64,000 nucleotides of DNA from positions 138,222,756 to 138,286,755 of the forward strand of contig NC_134366.1 of NCBI RefSeq assembly GCF_035582795.1. Direction: 5' to 3'. Under the pieces are notes generated by a model. It was not told the origin of the DNA. It made no database searches and was given only the letters and a program-made list of their open reading frames with translations. The translations under genes were made by a program, and so were the position numbers. Below, piece by piece: positions 1-13,099 of the stretch (position 1 is its first letter; each line of letters begins with the position of its first letter). The DNA comes from Mycteria americana. Its lineage: Eukaryota > Chordata > Aves > Ciconiiformes > Ciconiidae.

Positions 1-1684
1 TGAGGAAAAGGCTGAGGTACTCAATGCCTTCTTTGCCTCAGTCTTTAATAGTAAGACCAGTTGTTCTCTGGGTACCCAGCCCCCTGAGCTGGAAGACAGG
101 GATGGGGAGCAGAATGAAGCCCCCATAATCCAAGGGGAAATGGTTAGTGACCTGCTACACCACTCAGACACACACAAGTCTATGGGGCCAGATTGGATCC
201 ACCCAAGAGTACTGAGGGAGCTGGTGGGAGTGCTCACCGAGCCACTTTCCATCATTTACCAGCAGTCCTGGCTAACCGGGGAGGTCCCAGTTGACTGGAG
301 GTTAGCAAATGTGACGCCCATCTACAAGAAGGGCTGGAAGGAGGATCCAGGGAACTACCGGCCTGTCAGTCTGACCTTGGTGCTGGGGAATGTTATGGAG
401 CAGATCATCTTGAGTGCCATCACATGGCACGTACAGGACAACCAGGTGATCAGGCCCAGCCAGCATGGGTTTATGAAAGGCAGGTCCTGTTTGACTAACC
501 TGATCTCCTTCTATGACAAGGTGACCCCCTCAGTGGATGAGGAAAAGGCTGTGGATGTTGTCTATCGAGACTTCAGTAAAGCCTTTGACACCATTTCCCA
601 CAGCATTCTCCTGGAGAAACTGGCTGCTCATGGCTTGGATGGGCATACTCTTTGCTGGGTGAAAAACTGTCTGGATGGCCAAGCCCAAAGAGTTGTGGTG
701 AATGGCGTTTACTCCAGTTGGCGGCCAGTCACAAGTGGTGTTCCCCAAGACTCGGTGTTGGGGCCAGTTCTGTTTAATATCTTTATCAATGATCTGGACG
801 AAGGGATCGAGTGCACCCTCAGTAAGTTTGCAGATGACACCAAGTTGGGTGGGAGGGTAGGAAGGCTCTGCAGAGGGACCTGGACAGGCTGGATCGATGG
901 GCCGAGGCCAATTGTATGAGGTTCAACAAGGCCAAGTGCCCAGTCCTGTACTTGGGTCACAACAACCCCATGCAATGCTACAGGCTTGGGGAAGAGTGGC
1001 TGGAAAGCTGCCCAGTGGAAAAGGACCTGGGGGTGTTGGTTGACAGCCGGCTGAATATGAGCCAGCAGTGTGCCCAGGTGGCCAAGAAGGTCAATAGCAT
1101 CCTGGCTTGTATCAGAAATAGTGTGGCCAGCAGGACTAGGGAGGTGATTGTTCCCCTGTACTCGGCACTGGTGAAGCCGCACCTCGAATACTGTGTTCAG
1201 TTTTGGGCCCCTCACTACAAGAAAGACATTGAGGTGCTGGCGCGTGTCCAGAGAAGGGCAACGAAGCTGGTGAAGGGTCTGGAGCACAAGTCTGATGAGG
1301 AGCGGCTGAGGGAACTGGGGTTGTTTAGCCTGGAGAAAAGGAGGCTGAAGGGAGACCTTATCGCTCTCTACAACTACCTGAAAGGAGGTTGTAGCGAGGT
1401 GGGCGTCAGTCTCTTCTCCCAAATACAAGAGGAAATGGCCTCAAGTTGCACCAGGGGAGGTTTAGACTGGATATTAGGAAATTTTTCTTCACTGAAAGGG
1501 TTATCAAGCGTTGGAACGGGCAGCCCAGGGAAGTGGTTGAGTCACCATCCCTGGAGGTATTTAAAGGACGTGTAGATGTGGTGCTTAGGGACATGGTTTA
1601 GCGGTGGACTTGGCAGTGCCAGGTTAGCAGTTGGACTTTATGATCTTAAAGGTCTTTTCCAACCTAAACAATTCTATGATTCTA
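1..1684 (+). mobile_element. CR1 LINE, 3' portion (continues beyond the left window edge)
   Basis: This is the 3' part of a chicken-repeat-1 non-LTR retrotransposon. The sequence shows a reverse transcriptase frame, then the typical CR1 C-terminal region, then the short 3' tail: the motif for 'aaaggtcttttccaacc' near 1649-1666 followed by the terminal 'attctatgattct' near 1671-1683. CR1 elements copy themselves by target-primed reverse transcription and lack poly(A) tails, which fits the octamer-like end. The left end is cut by the window, so the true 5' truncation point is unknown. Frameshifts and a stop in the tail show that it is inactive. It is the longest CR1 in the window and the least decayed. 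Confidence 0.96.
2..1590 (+). pseudogene. CR1 ORF2 reverse transcriptase, broken by frameshifts
   Basis: The encoded enzyme was the CR1 reverse transcriptase, which copies element RNA at a nicked target site. The frame is open from base 2 to 919 and carries recognisable RT blocks: 'NYRPVSLT' (about 352-375), '[14 protein letters not shown]', '[11 protein letters not shown]', '[21 protein letters not shown]' region (about 733-798) and the catalytic 'FADDTKL' (828-848). A frameshift at about 846-853 moves the reading to another frame, which then continues through '[15 protein letters not shown]' to about 1410. A further small deletion near 1415-1430 shifts the frame again, and the last part ('[11 protein letters not shown]...' type) is read only in pieces. 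The upstream endonuclease domain is not in the window. Catalytic residues survive, but the protein cannot be made intact. Confidence 0.93.
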
Positions 1685-4600
1685 GGAAAAAGCCAAGTAA
1701 ATTTAGGAGACAGCAATTTTTCCGAAAGGGTTTTTTCACTCTCCTAAAACATTGGGACAGATTCTTTGCAGAGGCAAACTTGATGCAAGTGCTATACAGA
1801 TACAGGGGGATGTCTTCTGCATTCATAAAACTGGGGTGCTCTAGGAGTGAGGTCCCAGGCCAGCAGAGAGTTTCTAAGCAGCTGAAGGGACTATGACAGC
1901 AAGCAGTGGTGTGCCCTGACCCGGCGCTAGGGACAATTGAGAGGCCACATGCATGTGTTTAGAAAGAGTCAAAGTGGTCCAGATCTCACCCTGTGGACAA
2001 GACCTGAGGCTTAATTTGGGATGGGAAGCACTCTCAGCAGTGACTGCTGCTTTGGCAAAATGGTCAGAATTAAACTCCAATGAAACAGTCTTCAGAAAAC
2101 CCAGTATATGAAGGGCCTTGCCTGGGAGGTCTGTAATGTCATTCTGCTTGTGGAAATAAAAACCCTCAGAAAATACAATCATTGTGTAAAAAAGATGAAA
2201 TTACGTAACCAATACATTATGTTCATAAAGGAATTCTTTCTGCCAAACATTATATCAACTTTCTCCACATTTTTCAATATATTCCTGACTTTTCACCAAT
2301 CAATATGTAGTGGAACTTAAATACATTCATATCTTGATCTAATAACTATTGAGCTGTATTAATTAAACATTTTTAATTTGCCTAAGTGAGGTTCAAATTT
2401 AGGCCTATGTTTCTCAAAAGTATTATTGATATGACTTGTTTTTAATATGTACTGTATTGTACAATCTGTATCAGAACACTTTCCAGGGAATTTCTATGGT
2501 CTAAACAAAGATCTTTGTGATTATTAATATGCAAAACATAAAAAGATGCTCTGTTCTTTTTGTGTTATTCTTTTTTTTGTGTTCTCTTCAGAGAGATACT
2601 GAAATTTCAGATTCACAAAGGGCTTTCAAGTATATGGGAGCCAGGTTTCTCCTTGGAAATGTACAGATAGATAGCTATTTTCAAATCCAAGGGGCCTGTG
2701 AAGAGTGCCTGGGTTGTTAGAATGAATTGCTAAGTTATATGTACAGGTGCTAAGTGTTATTACGTCAAAGCGTAAGTGCAGGAAATGAGATCACCCAAAG
2801 CTACCACAGGCACTGCAATATTAAGAACTGGGTACTGCAACCATATTTATCTCCTGGTTTCAAATCTCCTCCTGTTAAAACCACTCATTAACTATTCTGT
2901 TGAATGCTGTGAAGGAGACCAGGCTGGGGTGGAGGGATACAATGAATTCGGACTGAGTTTTCAATTAAAATCCACAGTCTGTTCTGTTTCTGATAATCTC
3001 TAAATTCTTTTGAAGAAATGATCATTATAACTGTGTTTAATCTGTTTTCAAAACAGACTGTGAAATAGCCATTGTGTATGCACCTTCTGTTTTTATAACT
3101 TCTGCGCTTTGATATTGTAATTGATGCAAGTGGGTGCAATTAAATCTTTATTTGGAAACTTGCACCAAAGCAAGTCATTCAGAAAAAAGCCACCAATGTG
3201 CTTTGACTCTAGATTCTCACACATATTTGCACTTACAATCAAAGCTTTTGTTCCGTTAAACTAACAAGGGCTGTTTAGCATAAGAAAGAGTTAACACAAG
3301 CTGCCTTAGGTTGTGCTAATTTCAGGAATAACACTCGAATGGGAAAAAATCTGCAGGAAACTATGCTGTCCCAAGAAAAATGACCAATTTTTATTTTAAT
3401 AAGTAACTCACCACAAGTGGAAAGGTTTATTGTCAAAAGTAACTGATGATATGCCAATGACTACCGTCATTCAGTGATCAAATACCTCTCTCTTGATTTT
3501 CTTAAGTGAAAGAAAGATCACAAGAGAGCAGATCAGATCTTTAGCTCAAACCACTTCTAAAACAGTCAACAAACTCTACTACTTTCACTTGTTGGGCTTT
3601 TACATCAGCACATGAGACAGGCGGGGGTCAAGATCTGCAACTAGCTCCAACGCGTGGTTTGTTAGCGTGTCTTTATTATTAGTGCTGTGACACAGCTATT
3701 GATCAGCTATCGCATTACTACGTATGATTCAGGTACTGCTGTCTTAAAAACTTAGCTGTGGCTTCGTTTGCATGAAAGGATATTTTGTAGCAGGGTAAGT
3801 GTGATTCATTTCAGTGAAATGATCTCTCTGCTTGGTCCCGCTGCAGGGCCAGGCTGTAAAAGCACAAAGCCTAGTTCAAGCTGTCAGCTGCTTCTGGAAA
3901 GACTACGGGTCAAAAGTTTTTTTCTTTTGCTCGGAGACTCTCAACTAAAAGGGAAAATCTTAAATGCAATAAAAGATGGTGTTTATATGTCTATATATAT
4001 TTACATACATATAAAATACAATTTCTTTTTCTTCTCAGAAAGTTCGGGTAGACCATTTTACCACTATGAAGCAAAGTCATGGTAGTACATAGTGGGTGTA
4101 GTCAGGTTTAAAAACCCTTACAGCAGGCTTAAAAACCTCTATATTAATTTATGTGGAAAATACCATCTTGGCTTCCTTGACACCCAAAGAAGACGACTTC
4201 AAAAGGGCACTCTTTGGCAGAATACATCTCCAGCACAAGCCAAGGCTATTTATGGTGTTCCTGTGTCAGGCCGTCTTCTTGACAGGACAGGTCAGCCTCC
4301 TTTCGTCTCTCAAACAAATATGGCAGAGACACTAACCTCAGTCTAAGTCTATCACTATGAGGAAATCAAACTCAACTCTGCAAACTTCTTTATTGTTGAT
4401 GAGACTGGTTTAAATAGCACCTGGACTAGTGCCTAAAAAATGTGCTTGTTTTCTGATGATTGCCTCTTGAGGTAATTCAGCTTCTCTCAGGGACAGGTCT
4501 TATCTGCTGTAGTAGGACAATTTCCCATTACTAGAGTATTTTCTGTCCCTAGTGCCATCCTTCAGTAGATGACAGCCGTAAAGCTTCGCCAGTCTGACTC

Positions 4601-6974
4601 ACCTGGAGTTTGTGTGACTCAAAATTTGATTTTAAGATCAGCTTAAGTCCATTTAAGATAAGACTGTCTCTGAAAGGAGACGTATTTTCTTCCTTCTCTC
4701 CCTCGGCTGTATGTTTCTGTGCCTTTTCTTGTGTCAGCACTAGCATTTTCATAGCTTTATGGTCTGATTAAACCTGACTGAAATTTAGCCATTTAAAAAA
4801 AAAAGAAAGTGGTCAGCTAATGTTTATGTAAAGGAGTCAGCAGGAACAAGAACCGGGAGGAGCAGAGCAAGGGAAAAAAAGGATGGATTGTCACTTCCAG
4901 TGGTTTTTGCTGGATGTGAACCTGCCCTCTGAAGCTGCATCATCTGCAGATGGCGTGCAGCTCCCAGCTGCCTCTGTGGAGCCGGGTGTTGGACTGCATG
5001 TCAGACCACAGCCCTTCCTACAATTCTTTTGCAAATTCTGATTTTTCAGTGTAAAAGTGACTCTCTGATAGCATTCAGTTTGAAGGAAATGTTAGAAAGG
5101 CCTTGGGTTTATTAAAGTGTGGAATGAAAACAAATTTTGAAAGTAGTTGCAAAATGGCATTTCTGTCCTTTTTTTAGAACCATGTGTACAGCCTTGGGAG
5201 AAGAATGAGCCAGCTATAAAAAATATTCCGAATTCCCTAGCACCGTACAGAAGTAAGAATGGCTCTGCCTTTTATACTAGTCTAACAAGGTTCCACCTTC
5301 CCACTGATTGATACCAGAATGAAGGAAGAGGAAAAATATTTTTCACTCCCTTCAACCAAATGTGGAATTCAAATAAAAATAAAATCAACCAGCCAGGCAA
5401 ATATTACAACTTCCTGCTCCAGTCTTTTTAAAATTCAACTTCACTGACACAAGCTTGGAAAAGATTCAGTGCCCTAAATTACCACTGAGAGTAAATAATA
5501 ATTATATTTGCCATAAGAGGAGGTTTTGGGTAAGTGTCAGCCTAAGGACAGCAGATGGGACTATCTGTTGGGAGTTTCCCTTTGCTGCTGTAGTAGGTTT
5601 TGCTTGGACAGAGAGCAGAGAGCTGAAGAGAAGGAAGAGCTGAAGGGCCTCTCAGGCCCATGGTGGCATCAGGAGCAGCAAACGCTTTTCCAGCCAGACT
5701 TCCATTCTGCCCCTTTCCTCTCTCCTGTGTCCCTTCCCCTTTAGCGGTCACAGTCTGGGAAGTGCCAAGGGACTGCCTAAGTAGAGACAGGGAGCATGAC
5801 TGCTGTGTTAAAGGGCAGTGGGGGAGACCTTTGGGTACCGAGAGAGAAAGGGTGAAGCCATCAGGATGAGGAACAAGATCCTCCTGTGCCACGAGTTGAA
5901 GAGAAAGTCCAGAGAGGGGCAGATTGTCAGAAGAGTCAGGGATCTCTTTTCTCACCCACAGCCTTTCAGAAATGCCACAGCCAGCAGGCTCTGCAGCCCT
6001 GTCTTTTTTCAGACTCTGTCTTTTGTGAAAACCTCCCTGAAATACATCAAACCCTGCTAGCACCCTCTTGCAACTTTTCCCCTAAAACCCTTAACTAACC
6101 CCTTCAAAACCTTCTCCTCCTCTCCCCCCCTCACCCCTCCCCACACACACACTTTGAAGACCCTCCAACTCCTTGCTGCCCAGCTCGAATGCCCTCGACC
6201 ACTTTTGCTTGGCCAAAATTCAACTAATACCTTCTCATTTTCCAAAGTACCATGACTTTTTCTATCCTTTCTCCCCCAAATCTTTCTGCCACTACTACAA
6301 CACCACTGAATTTTGCCTATCCTTTCTTCATCCTTGGAACATCACAATTGTGTCTAGTCAATACTGCTGAACAAAATGCTGCTATGACAGCTCAGCAGGC
6401 CCCTCAGATGTCATCACTCATGCTTGCCTAAAACTAGCTCTGCTTGGAAAAAAATGACATTTCTCTTCTCTTTATCACTGAAGCCCCCATCAACATTGAT
6501 ACAGGACCCGCACCTGTTCTTGGGACTTTTTATACATCCAGAGGGATTGTTCTGACCTGCAAAGTAATCATTATGTCTTCCAGCAACTCTCTACCCCATG
6601 TTAACAGTTCCCTCTTGGCCTTTTTCAATATTACGTTTCAGTTTTTACTCTGTCCCCACTTTTTTGGTTTTCTCTACAATGAATTTTTTTTACTGACACA
6701 AGATGTGAGCCATAGATGTTTTCAGGAGGTGAACGAGAGGTTTTGGCAGTAGAGTGAGGCCATTCTGGGCTTTTGGTACCTAGAAAGGGAATGACAAGTG
6801 GTTTGGGTCAGTAGGATAAGCATATTAACTTTATTTTTTTCTTTTTTTTCTTAAAGTAGCTGGCTACATTTCAATTGTTATGTAAAGGTCATGTTTATAA
6901 ACATACTGTTTTATGATGTATGTTTTTCAATCTATCATATCCTTGATTTAGGCCCAACAACAAGGATTTAGATG

Positions 6975-7035
6975 TAGAATTATATACATATGATTCTATA
7001 CATACATATATTTTATATATGAATATATATTTAAT
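6975..7035. repeat. AT-rich (TA/TATA) low-complexity tract
   Basis: Imperfect alternation of TATA and CATA words over about 60 bases, typical simple sequence of AT-rich vertebrate DNA. Confidence 0.75.
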
Positions 7036-8268
7036 TCTCCATATCAATATTATCTATCTATACATGTCTACCCATACTTTTTTAGGGATGGATATTGGCA
7101 TTTAAGTCATTCCTATGGGTAGGAGAAGGTACCAGTGGCACCCAAGACAACACTAAGAAAACTTGGCTCCAGCAAATGCATTCTGCCATACAATGAATAC
7201 TGCCTTATCATTCTTTGGTGACTTGGGGCTGTATTATGATTTTAGTATGTGCTTACTTTAGGTGTTATGACTACATCAAGATTTATGGTCAACAGGGCCT
7301 TGAGTGAGTCTGCCAGCTATTACAGCTGCATTAGCCTACCTGTTTACTTGTAGATGCTTACATTAGGTGCCAATTTCCTTGAGGTTAATTGTCTTAACAG
7401 GTGCAACTATGAAGTTAATTATATATAAGAAGCAACCTAAGCATATTGGCCTGTTTCCTCAGTGAGAACAGAAGTGAGACTGAAGGTCCCTGCTATCATA
7501 TAAAAATTGCTATACAGAGGTATCGCTGGTCCTGCAATGTGTCTGGTCTTTCTGCTCCCAAATATTCTCATCATTATGTTTGAGATGAGATCACAAAGGG
7601 GTTAAATGAAATATTTTCCTAAAGTGTTATGGGATTTGCTGATGCTTTGTTGTTATAAAAATAAAAGGGCTACAGGGGCTGTTGCTTCCTTGACTCATTA
7701 GGAAAAAATGAATCTGTATGTTAAACTATGTGTATTCCCACGCTCTGTCCAGAAAAACATCATTAACATAGTTGTTTTTTTAGGCAAGTGGTACCTTGAC
7801 TATGTGCAATATTAGAGGCATACTCAAAGGGGGAAACGATAAGATTGAACCTTCATAATGAAAGTTTTACTGATTTTGGTGAGTTTAACCTAGGAGTCAT
7901 TCAGTCCTTCATTCTCTGTCATTGCAATTTTTTCAGTTTGGAATTTTTGAGTAAGGGCAAAGATGAGAATTATGTAAGAGGGAGGGACTTAAAGATGACC
8001 ATTGGTCATCAGTTTACTAATAATTACTTTAAAAGCTATGAGACATTCTGGTTTCTAAATTTTTGGCATTTTTTCAGTTTTTGTTAAGTATTGGATGGTT
8101 TACCTCAAATTTTTTCAGTAATGAAACTGAACCGTGTCCAAAAATGTGAAGTCAGCACAAGTTCTGAGAGCACATTGCTCTCTGAGTTCTCACACTTTAA
8201 AGCCTTATAGACTCCATATATACTCTCCCCTTAGCGCTTTCCCTACTGCTGAGCATGGGATCACCTAC

Positions 8269-8409
8269 CTTGTGCTGACTGGTTAAGTCTGTTGATTTTC
8301 CTGCTTTTATTTGCCTCTATTTTCCAACTGTCTGGTGTGTTGAGCTCTTCCCAGACTCACTGATAACTTGTTTACTGTGCTGGAGTTGGAACTCTTGGCC
8401 AACTGGCAG
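8269..8409 (-). ncRNA. possible spliced non-coding exon, minus strand
   Basis: On the minus strand a pyrimidine-rich acceptor (…cttcccttctcag, complement of 8410-8422) is followed 141 bases later by a strong donor (CACAAG/GTAGGTG, complement of 8261-8274). All three frames contain stops, so if it is real it is non-coding or untranslated. No partner exon was identified. Splice-site pairs like this arise by chance every few kilobases, so confidence is low. Confidence 0.1.
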
Positions 8410-9688
8410 CTGAGAAGGGAAGAACCACAGCTTCTCAGTGCATTAAATTGTCATATTAGGCTCTAGCTTGGAAAAACTTTTGCTGGCTTTATTTTCTTTT
8501 TCCCTAAGCATGACATGACAAATATGCGGGGTTTTCATTTGTTGGTTTTTTTCTTCTTCCTTTTTTATTTTGGGATGTTTAAAAAAAAGTTTAGCTATTA
8601 CAAATTTAACCAGCCCTCCTGCTAGGGTAAGAAATATGTCTTTTTTTCACTGTTGCAGTGGTCTTGCTTGGTACTGACTTACTATGCAACCACTAAGGGA
8701 GATACCTTAGAAGAAACAGTAACTGAGGAGAAAGAGTATTTTGGGAGGGGATGTGAAGCAACACAAATTTGGGACTGACGATCATTGCAACCATTAATCT
8801 TCTTCTGGGGGCAAGTGATAGTGATGACAACAATCTGACAAATTGTAAAGCCCTGTGATAAATTGAGTCAATTATGAACTTTTGTCTGTCTCACCTGCAC
8901 TCTATCCTCTGTTCTGGTTACCCCTCAGGGGGACTATTTTCAGCATTGCAGACCTGAGATAAATTGTAGTTGGATGTCACTTCCATACCATCCGATTCCA
9001 TTGCAGGGAAGATGGAGGAGGGCAGGAGAGCTTCCTTTAAAAGCTGGAGAAGGCTAGACTCTTCCATCCCATAACTGCTATGCACAGGCAGGTAAGCGTG
9101 AGTCTGGAACTGCACTCTTAATGCACTTCTAAAGCAGTCCTTTTGTACCTAGCATATGTATGGATTCATACTGGGAGAGTACATATATATGCCCATATTT
9201 CGAAGTACATTAGAAAATATTAGAGTATATTAGAAAACATTCGAAGCCCCAGAAAATATGGAAATTGTTCTGAAACACCTGAACTAGCATCCACGCTTCT
9301 AGGGTAGAGAATCCTGCATTTTCCTGTACTTGCACTGTGTGTGATTCACTGAACCTTTCAGTATTTTTTGCACATTAGCCTTATCATATTTTTACAAAGC
9401 ATAATCATTGTTGGAATATTATGTTCAAATGAATGGGCTTGAACAGGCACAGTGAGGAGAAAGCTACCCCAGTGGATATTTGGTTGCATGTCCCACAAGT
9501 TACCTATTTTTTCTTGCTCTGGACAGGTTTTAGAAGAAAGAGTTGATCTTTAACTATGCCACTCAAAGCTCTCCAAGTTTGGTAGGTGCACTCCAAGAGC
9601 CCAATGAAGCAATTCAGAGGACTGAAGTGAAGGAATGCCTGCCTCCTGAATCTTGCTTGGCCTTGGGCTTGGGCTTTCAGCATGGGGG

Positions 9689-9735
9689 AATGCACAGAGG
9701 TGCCAGGGAAATGCACAAAGGTGCCAGGGGAATGC
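9689..9735. repeat. 21-bp tandem repeat, about 2.2 copies
   Basis: The word aatgcacagaggtgccaggg recurs at 9710 with one or two changes, and its beginning occurs again at 9731. The spacing is 21 bases each time. Confidence 0.8.
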
Positions 9736-10074
9736 TTTTAAAAGACGATGTGTCTGTGGAATTTAGGTGACTCCAGGTTAGGAAACAGCTGAGCAGATTT
9801 TTGCACAGAATATAGTTTGGGATTTAGCACCCAAATTTTACATAAGCCCATGTCTGGCTTTGGAATGCCTACATATGGAGAAAAATAAAATTAACTGCTG
9901 ACTTCAGTAGCAGCTGCTGTATACTCAATACTTTTGATCAGACCATTTTTACTTAGGTTCCTGAATACGGATTTATGAGCCAACCTTTAAAAATCTTGGC
10001 TGAAGTTCTTCTTAAAAGGAATTCATCTCTCTTATACTACCCATGATGAGGCCCCAAAACTACCAATGGCTAAA

Positions 10075-10440
10075 TTCTTTAAGAAAGCAAGAACAGCTGT
10101 ACCACACTAAATCACGGGTATACAAAGCTTGGCACCCTCCAATAGTGGAAAATAGTAGATGCTTGGGGTAAACTGTAAGAATAGAACAAGCACAGAATGG
10201 TACTTGCCCAGGATCCTCCCCAGGCAGTTCAGGGATTCCCTGTACCAGAAGTTCTGTATTTGTATTTAATTGCTGTGAGTAGACTGGGTTTTTTCCATGA
10301 ACTTGCCCAAACACTTGAATACATGTAATTTTTTTCCTCCACTGCATCCTGCAGCAAGGAGTTCCAAGTCTTCACTGTGCTCCTTATGAAGAAGTGTATC
10401 TTTCTGTGCTTCTTTGAACCTGCCATTTGCCAGGATCTTT
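10075..10440 (-). mobile_element. Ancient CR1 LINE fragment with 3' tail
   Basis: Read on the minus strand, this segment gives a decayed CR1 ORF2 C-terminus, with 'HFFIRSTVKTWNSLLQDAV' (about 10350-10410) matching the usual 'FF..RV(V/I)K.WN.LP..VV' block. It is followed by a tail resembling the ancestral amniote CR1 3' region: 'cccc..aagcatctactatt..ccactattggagg', then a 'ggtacagctgttcttgctttctta' type end near 10075-10100. That tail differs from the CR1 ends at 1684 and 48337, so this is an older lineage. It has many substitutions and no intact frame. Confidence 0.8.
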
Positions 10441-12899
10441 AGAGAGAAACCAAACATTTGATGGTAATTCCTTATTTACCTTTTCTTTGCCACTGAGGAT
10501 TTTAGAGGCCTTTTTACTATATCTCATCAATATATCACCCAAGCTCAACATGAGCCTCTGCATGTGTACATTTTAGGCTAGAATTTGACCATGGACTTGT
10601 CTGTGTATTTCTAGTCGTGTTCTAGAACCTCTACTGTTCCTATATAAACTCTTCAAAACTAACTGAATCCAGGGTAGACTTATCATGATTCAAGGAAATA
10701 AAAAAGCAGATTCTATTCATATTGGCAGCAGAGACAGACTGAGGTTGCTGCAGGAACCATGAAAAATCCCCTTTAATTACTTTTGAGAGCTGAAAATGCC
10801 AGAGTTGAGAATTACATGAGGTTCTTGAGCAGCAGTGCACGTGTGTGAGGGAGTACTTATGTCCGCACAGACACACAAAACTGCCAAAGCCACCTGTGCT
10901 GGAGGAAAGGTGGTGAGTTTAGTCTGGGCAACGCTGAGTGAAGCTCAGTGCCCCGGCTTAAAGACACTGCTGGCTGCCATGGAAACTAATTGGAGCTAGT
11001 AAGTAAGGGACATGATAACTGTGGGAACAAAACAGGAGTGACTATTTCTCCATATCACAATTATCTACAATTAATCTTGCATATTAGGATTGTCTTGAGT
11101 TACTTACGTAAAGCATTATTCACTTTGTTACAAGTCTTATCTGAGTGGGGTCAGTCTGACCTTAGCAGGAGTTCATGGGTTTGAGAGTCAACTTGAGAAC
11201 CTGTTTTATGATGCATTATTTTAACAGTATTTCAGGTACAGCTCTTCCAGTGCAGCTTTCATTTTAGCCTTTAAAACCTAAACTCTTTGCAGATGGCAGT
11301 CTGGATAGAGGAGAAGCGGTGGAAAAGTCTGTTATAAACTGTCACAGCAAACTAAATCTGGCTGCAGTCACAAGAGTAGCGGTTAAACTGTCCCGCAACA
11401 TCAGCAGTAGCTTTTATGTGAAAACATGATCATGCGCAATGTTTGAGGGCTATCGCTAACATTGGTTTTGGAGATGAAGGTTTGTATTTCAAGTCGTTGA
11501 AGAGTCTTTGAAGATAAATGTGTGTGTGCATGTGTCTCTGTGTACAAAACATGCAATTAGGGTCCTTTTAACCATGTCAATTTTACACAATTGTGACTTG
11601 ACAGGCGTCAGCAGAGGCATCCCTGACTTACGCAGGCATCAAAAATAACAGAACGGGGCCTGTACCTCATATGAATGCTCAGTATCTTGTTTATGTATAT
11701 TTATACACAGATATAATGCACAACATTGTGTAAGCGTACACACAACACAACATAAAATAATTGCAGCGTGCATAACTGTCGTTCATGTAGGTTAGAAGTA
11801 TCTAGAGGTTAAACCCTGTTGAGTTTGCGTCTCATCTGACCAATATCAAATAGAGCAGTTGTGAGCTGAGCTGCGTTTTAGACAATGAGTCAGTACACAG
11901 GATGATACAGCACAATTTGGGGGGGGGGAGGGAGGGTGTTGATATTCCACATCTCTGATCACTATACATTTTTAATGCAGAGTTACTAATACAATACTGG
12001 TAAGAAGTACAGCTAAAGAGAATGCAAATGAGTTTAATAATGTCTCCAGGGCTTTCCGAGTGTGTAAGGTTATCCAGCCTGTTTACAGACCACAGTCTGC
12101 TAGAACAAAACAAAATCAAACCAAATCCTTGCCCTGAAGACATAATTGGCAATGTTAAGAATCTTACGATACCCCAGGGACAGTAGTTGCATCCCTACTT
12201 CACCACATATTATTGTCGAAAATATTGTTTAGTTGTTTATTTATCTGGAATTAGCAGATTAGGGAGTAGTGTTTTAGTGAATACCCAACATCTGTGAATG
12301 CAGTTTCAGTTTAATAGGCTGAAACAGACACCATATAATCACTTTTGGGAAGAATTTGAGCAAATGGAATTGTGACTACAGTTTCTTCTTTTTTTCCCTT
12401 TCTTCCCCAGGTCAGCTCTGATAACAGCTAACTGGGCACAAACCACAGCTCTTTAATCTCACTTTTTATTAAGTATTCACTTTGCCACTAGTGATTCAGA
12501 AACAGCTTTGTGTAAGGTATTAAAGAACAAGTAAGCCAAATCAACATTTCAAGACTCTCATATGGCTTTCATGTAGCTGGGTAGAGTGTGCCTTTTCACA
12601 ATTGCAAGCCTTTCTTCAAGTTGGATGTTAACACTTTCAGAGTAACTTTTAATGCCAAAACGACGTTCCTCCCTTTCAGTTCAAAGAAAACACAACATCT
12701 GTCATAACGTGAAATGTAGATTTAATGCAAGTGTCAAGTCAGGCACTTGGTAATGAGGTAAAAACCCTTGAGATTGTAAGTCTCTCTTCCACGCTATCCT
12801 ATTACAGGGAGGGGAAAGGAAAGAACTGGGTTTTTGGCACTTAGCAGCTTTTCTGCGTCCCTTATCTAGCCTTCCCGGACATCTTCTGTAAATTAGTGT
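10441..12899. other. AT-rich flank upstream of the CpG island, no supported gene
   Basis: No gene is recognised. It contains a G-rich tract at 11919-11936 and several AT-rich runs. If the island at 13 kb is a promoter on the + strand, this is its upstream flank. No TATA box placement can be argued because no start site is known. Confidence 0.5.
11919..11936 (+). other. G-rich tract with possible G-quadruplex
   Basis: Ten consecutive G followed by A-GGG-A-GGG. The long run can be partitioned so that four G-tracts with short loops are available. It is an isolated tract, about 1 kb upstream of the CpG island. Confidence 0.5.
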
Positions 12900-13099
12900 A
12901 TTTTTCCTGGCAGTGTCCCCGAGAGGGAGGAAGGTGTGATAATGCTGGCTTTGTGGCCGAGGGAACCCGAGGCACAGGCTAGACACGGTCCAGACCTGCC
13001 GAGGCACTGCCCGGAGCCCCCAGCCCCGGCTGGGGGGGTAGCGGGTGGCGGGTCCCGAGGGGAAGGGCAGCGAGCCTCAAACTCTCGGGCTGCATCCCG

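Larger units (their letters stand above)
1685..10074. other. AT-rich non-coding stretch, no supported gene
   Basis: No recognisable gene is seen. The stretch holds AT-rich simple sequence near 6975-7035, a GC-richer patch at about 5560-6060 with overlapping open frames on both strands, a 21-bp tandem at 9689-9735 and a possible minus-strand spliced segment at 8269-8409. Open frames are short and show no family motifs. Confidence 0.6.

Noticed and set aside
6079-6102. Telomere-like CCCTAA/CCCTTAA words
   Set aside because: Only degenerate single words, with no tandem TTAGGG array.
9007-9092. Segment between ttccattgcag and CAGGCAG/GTAAGC resembling an exon
   Set aside because: All three frames contain stops. 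It could only be untranslated and has no partner.
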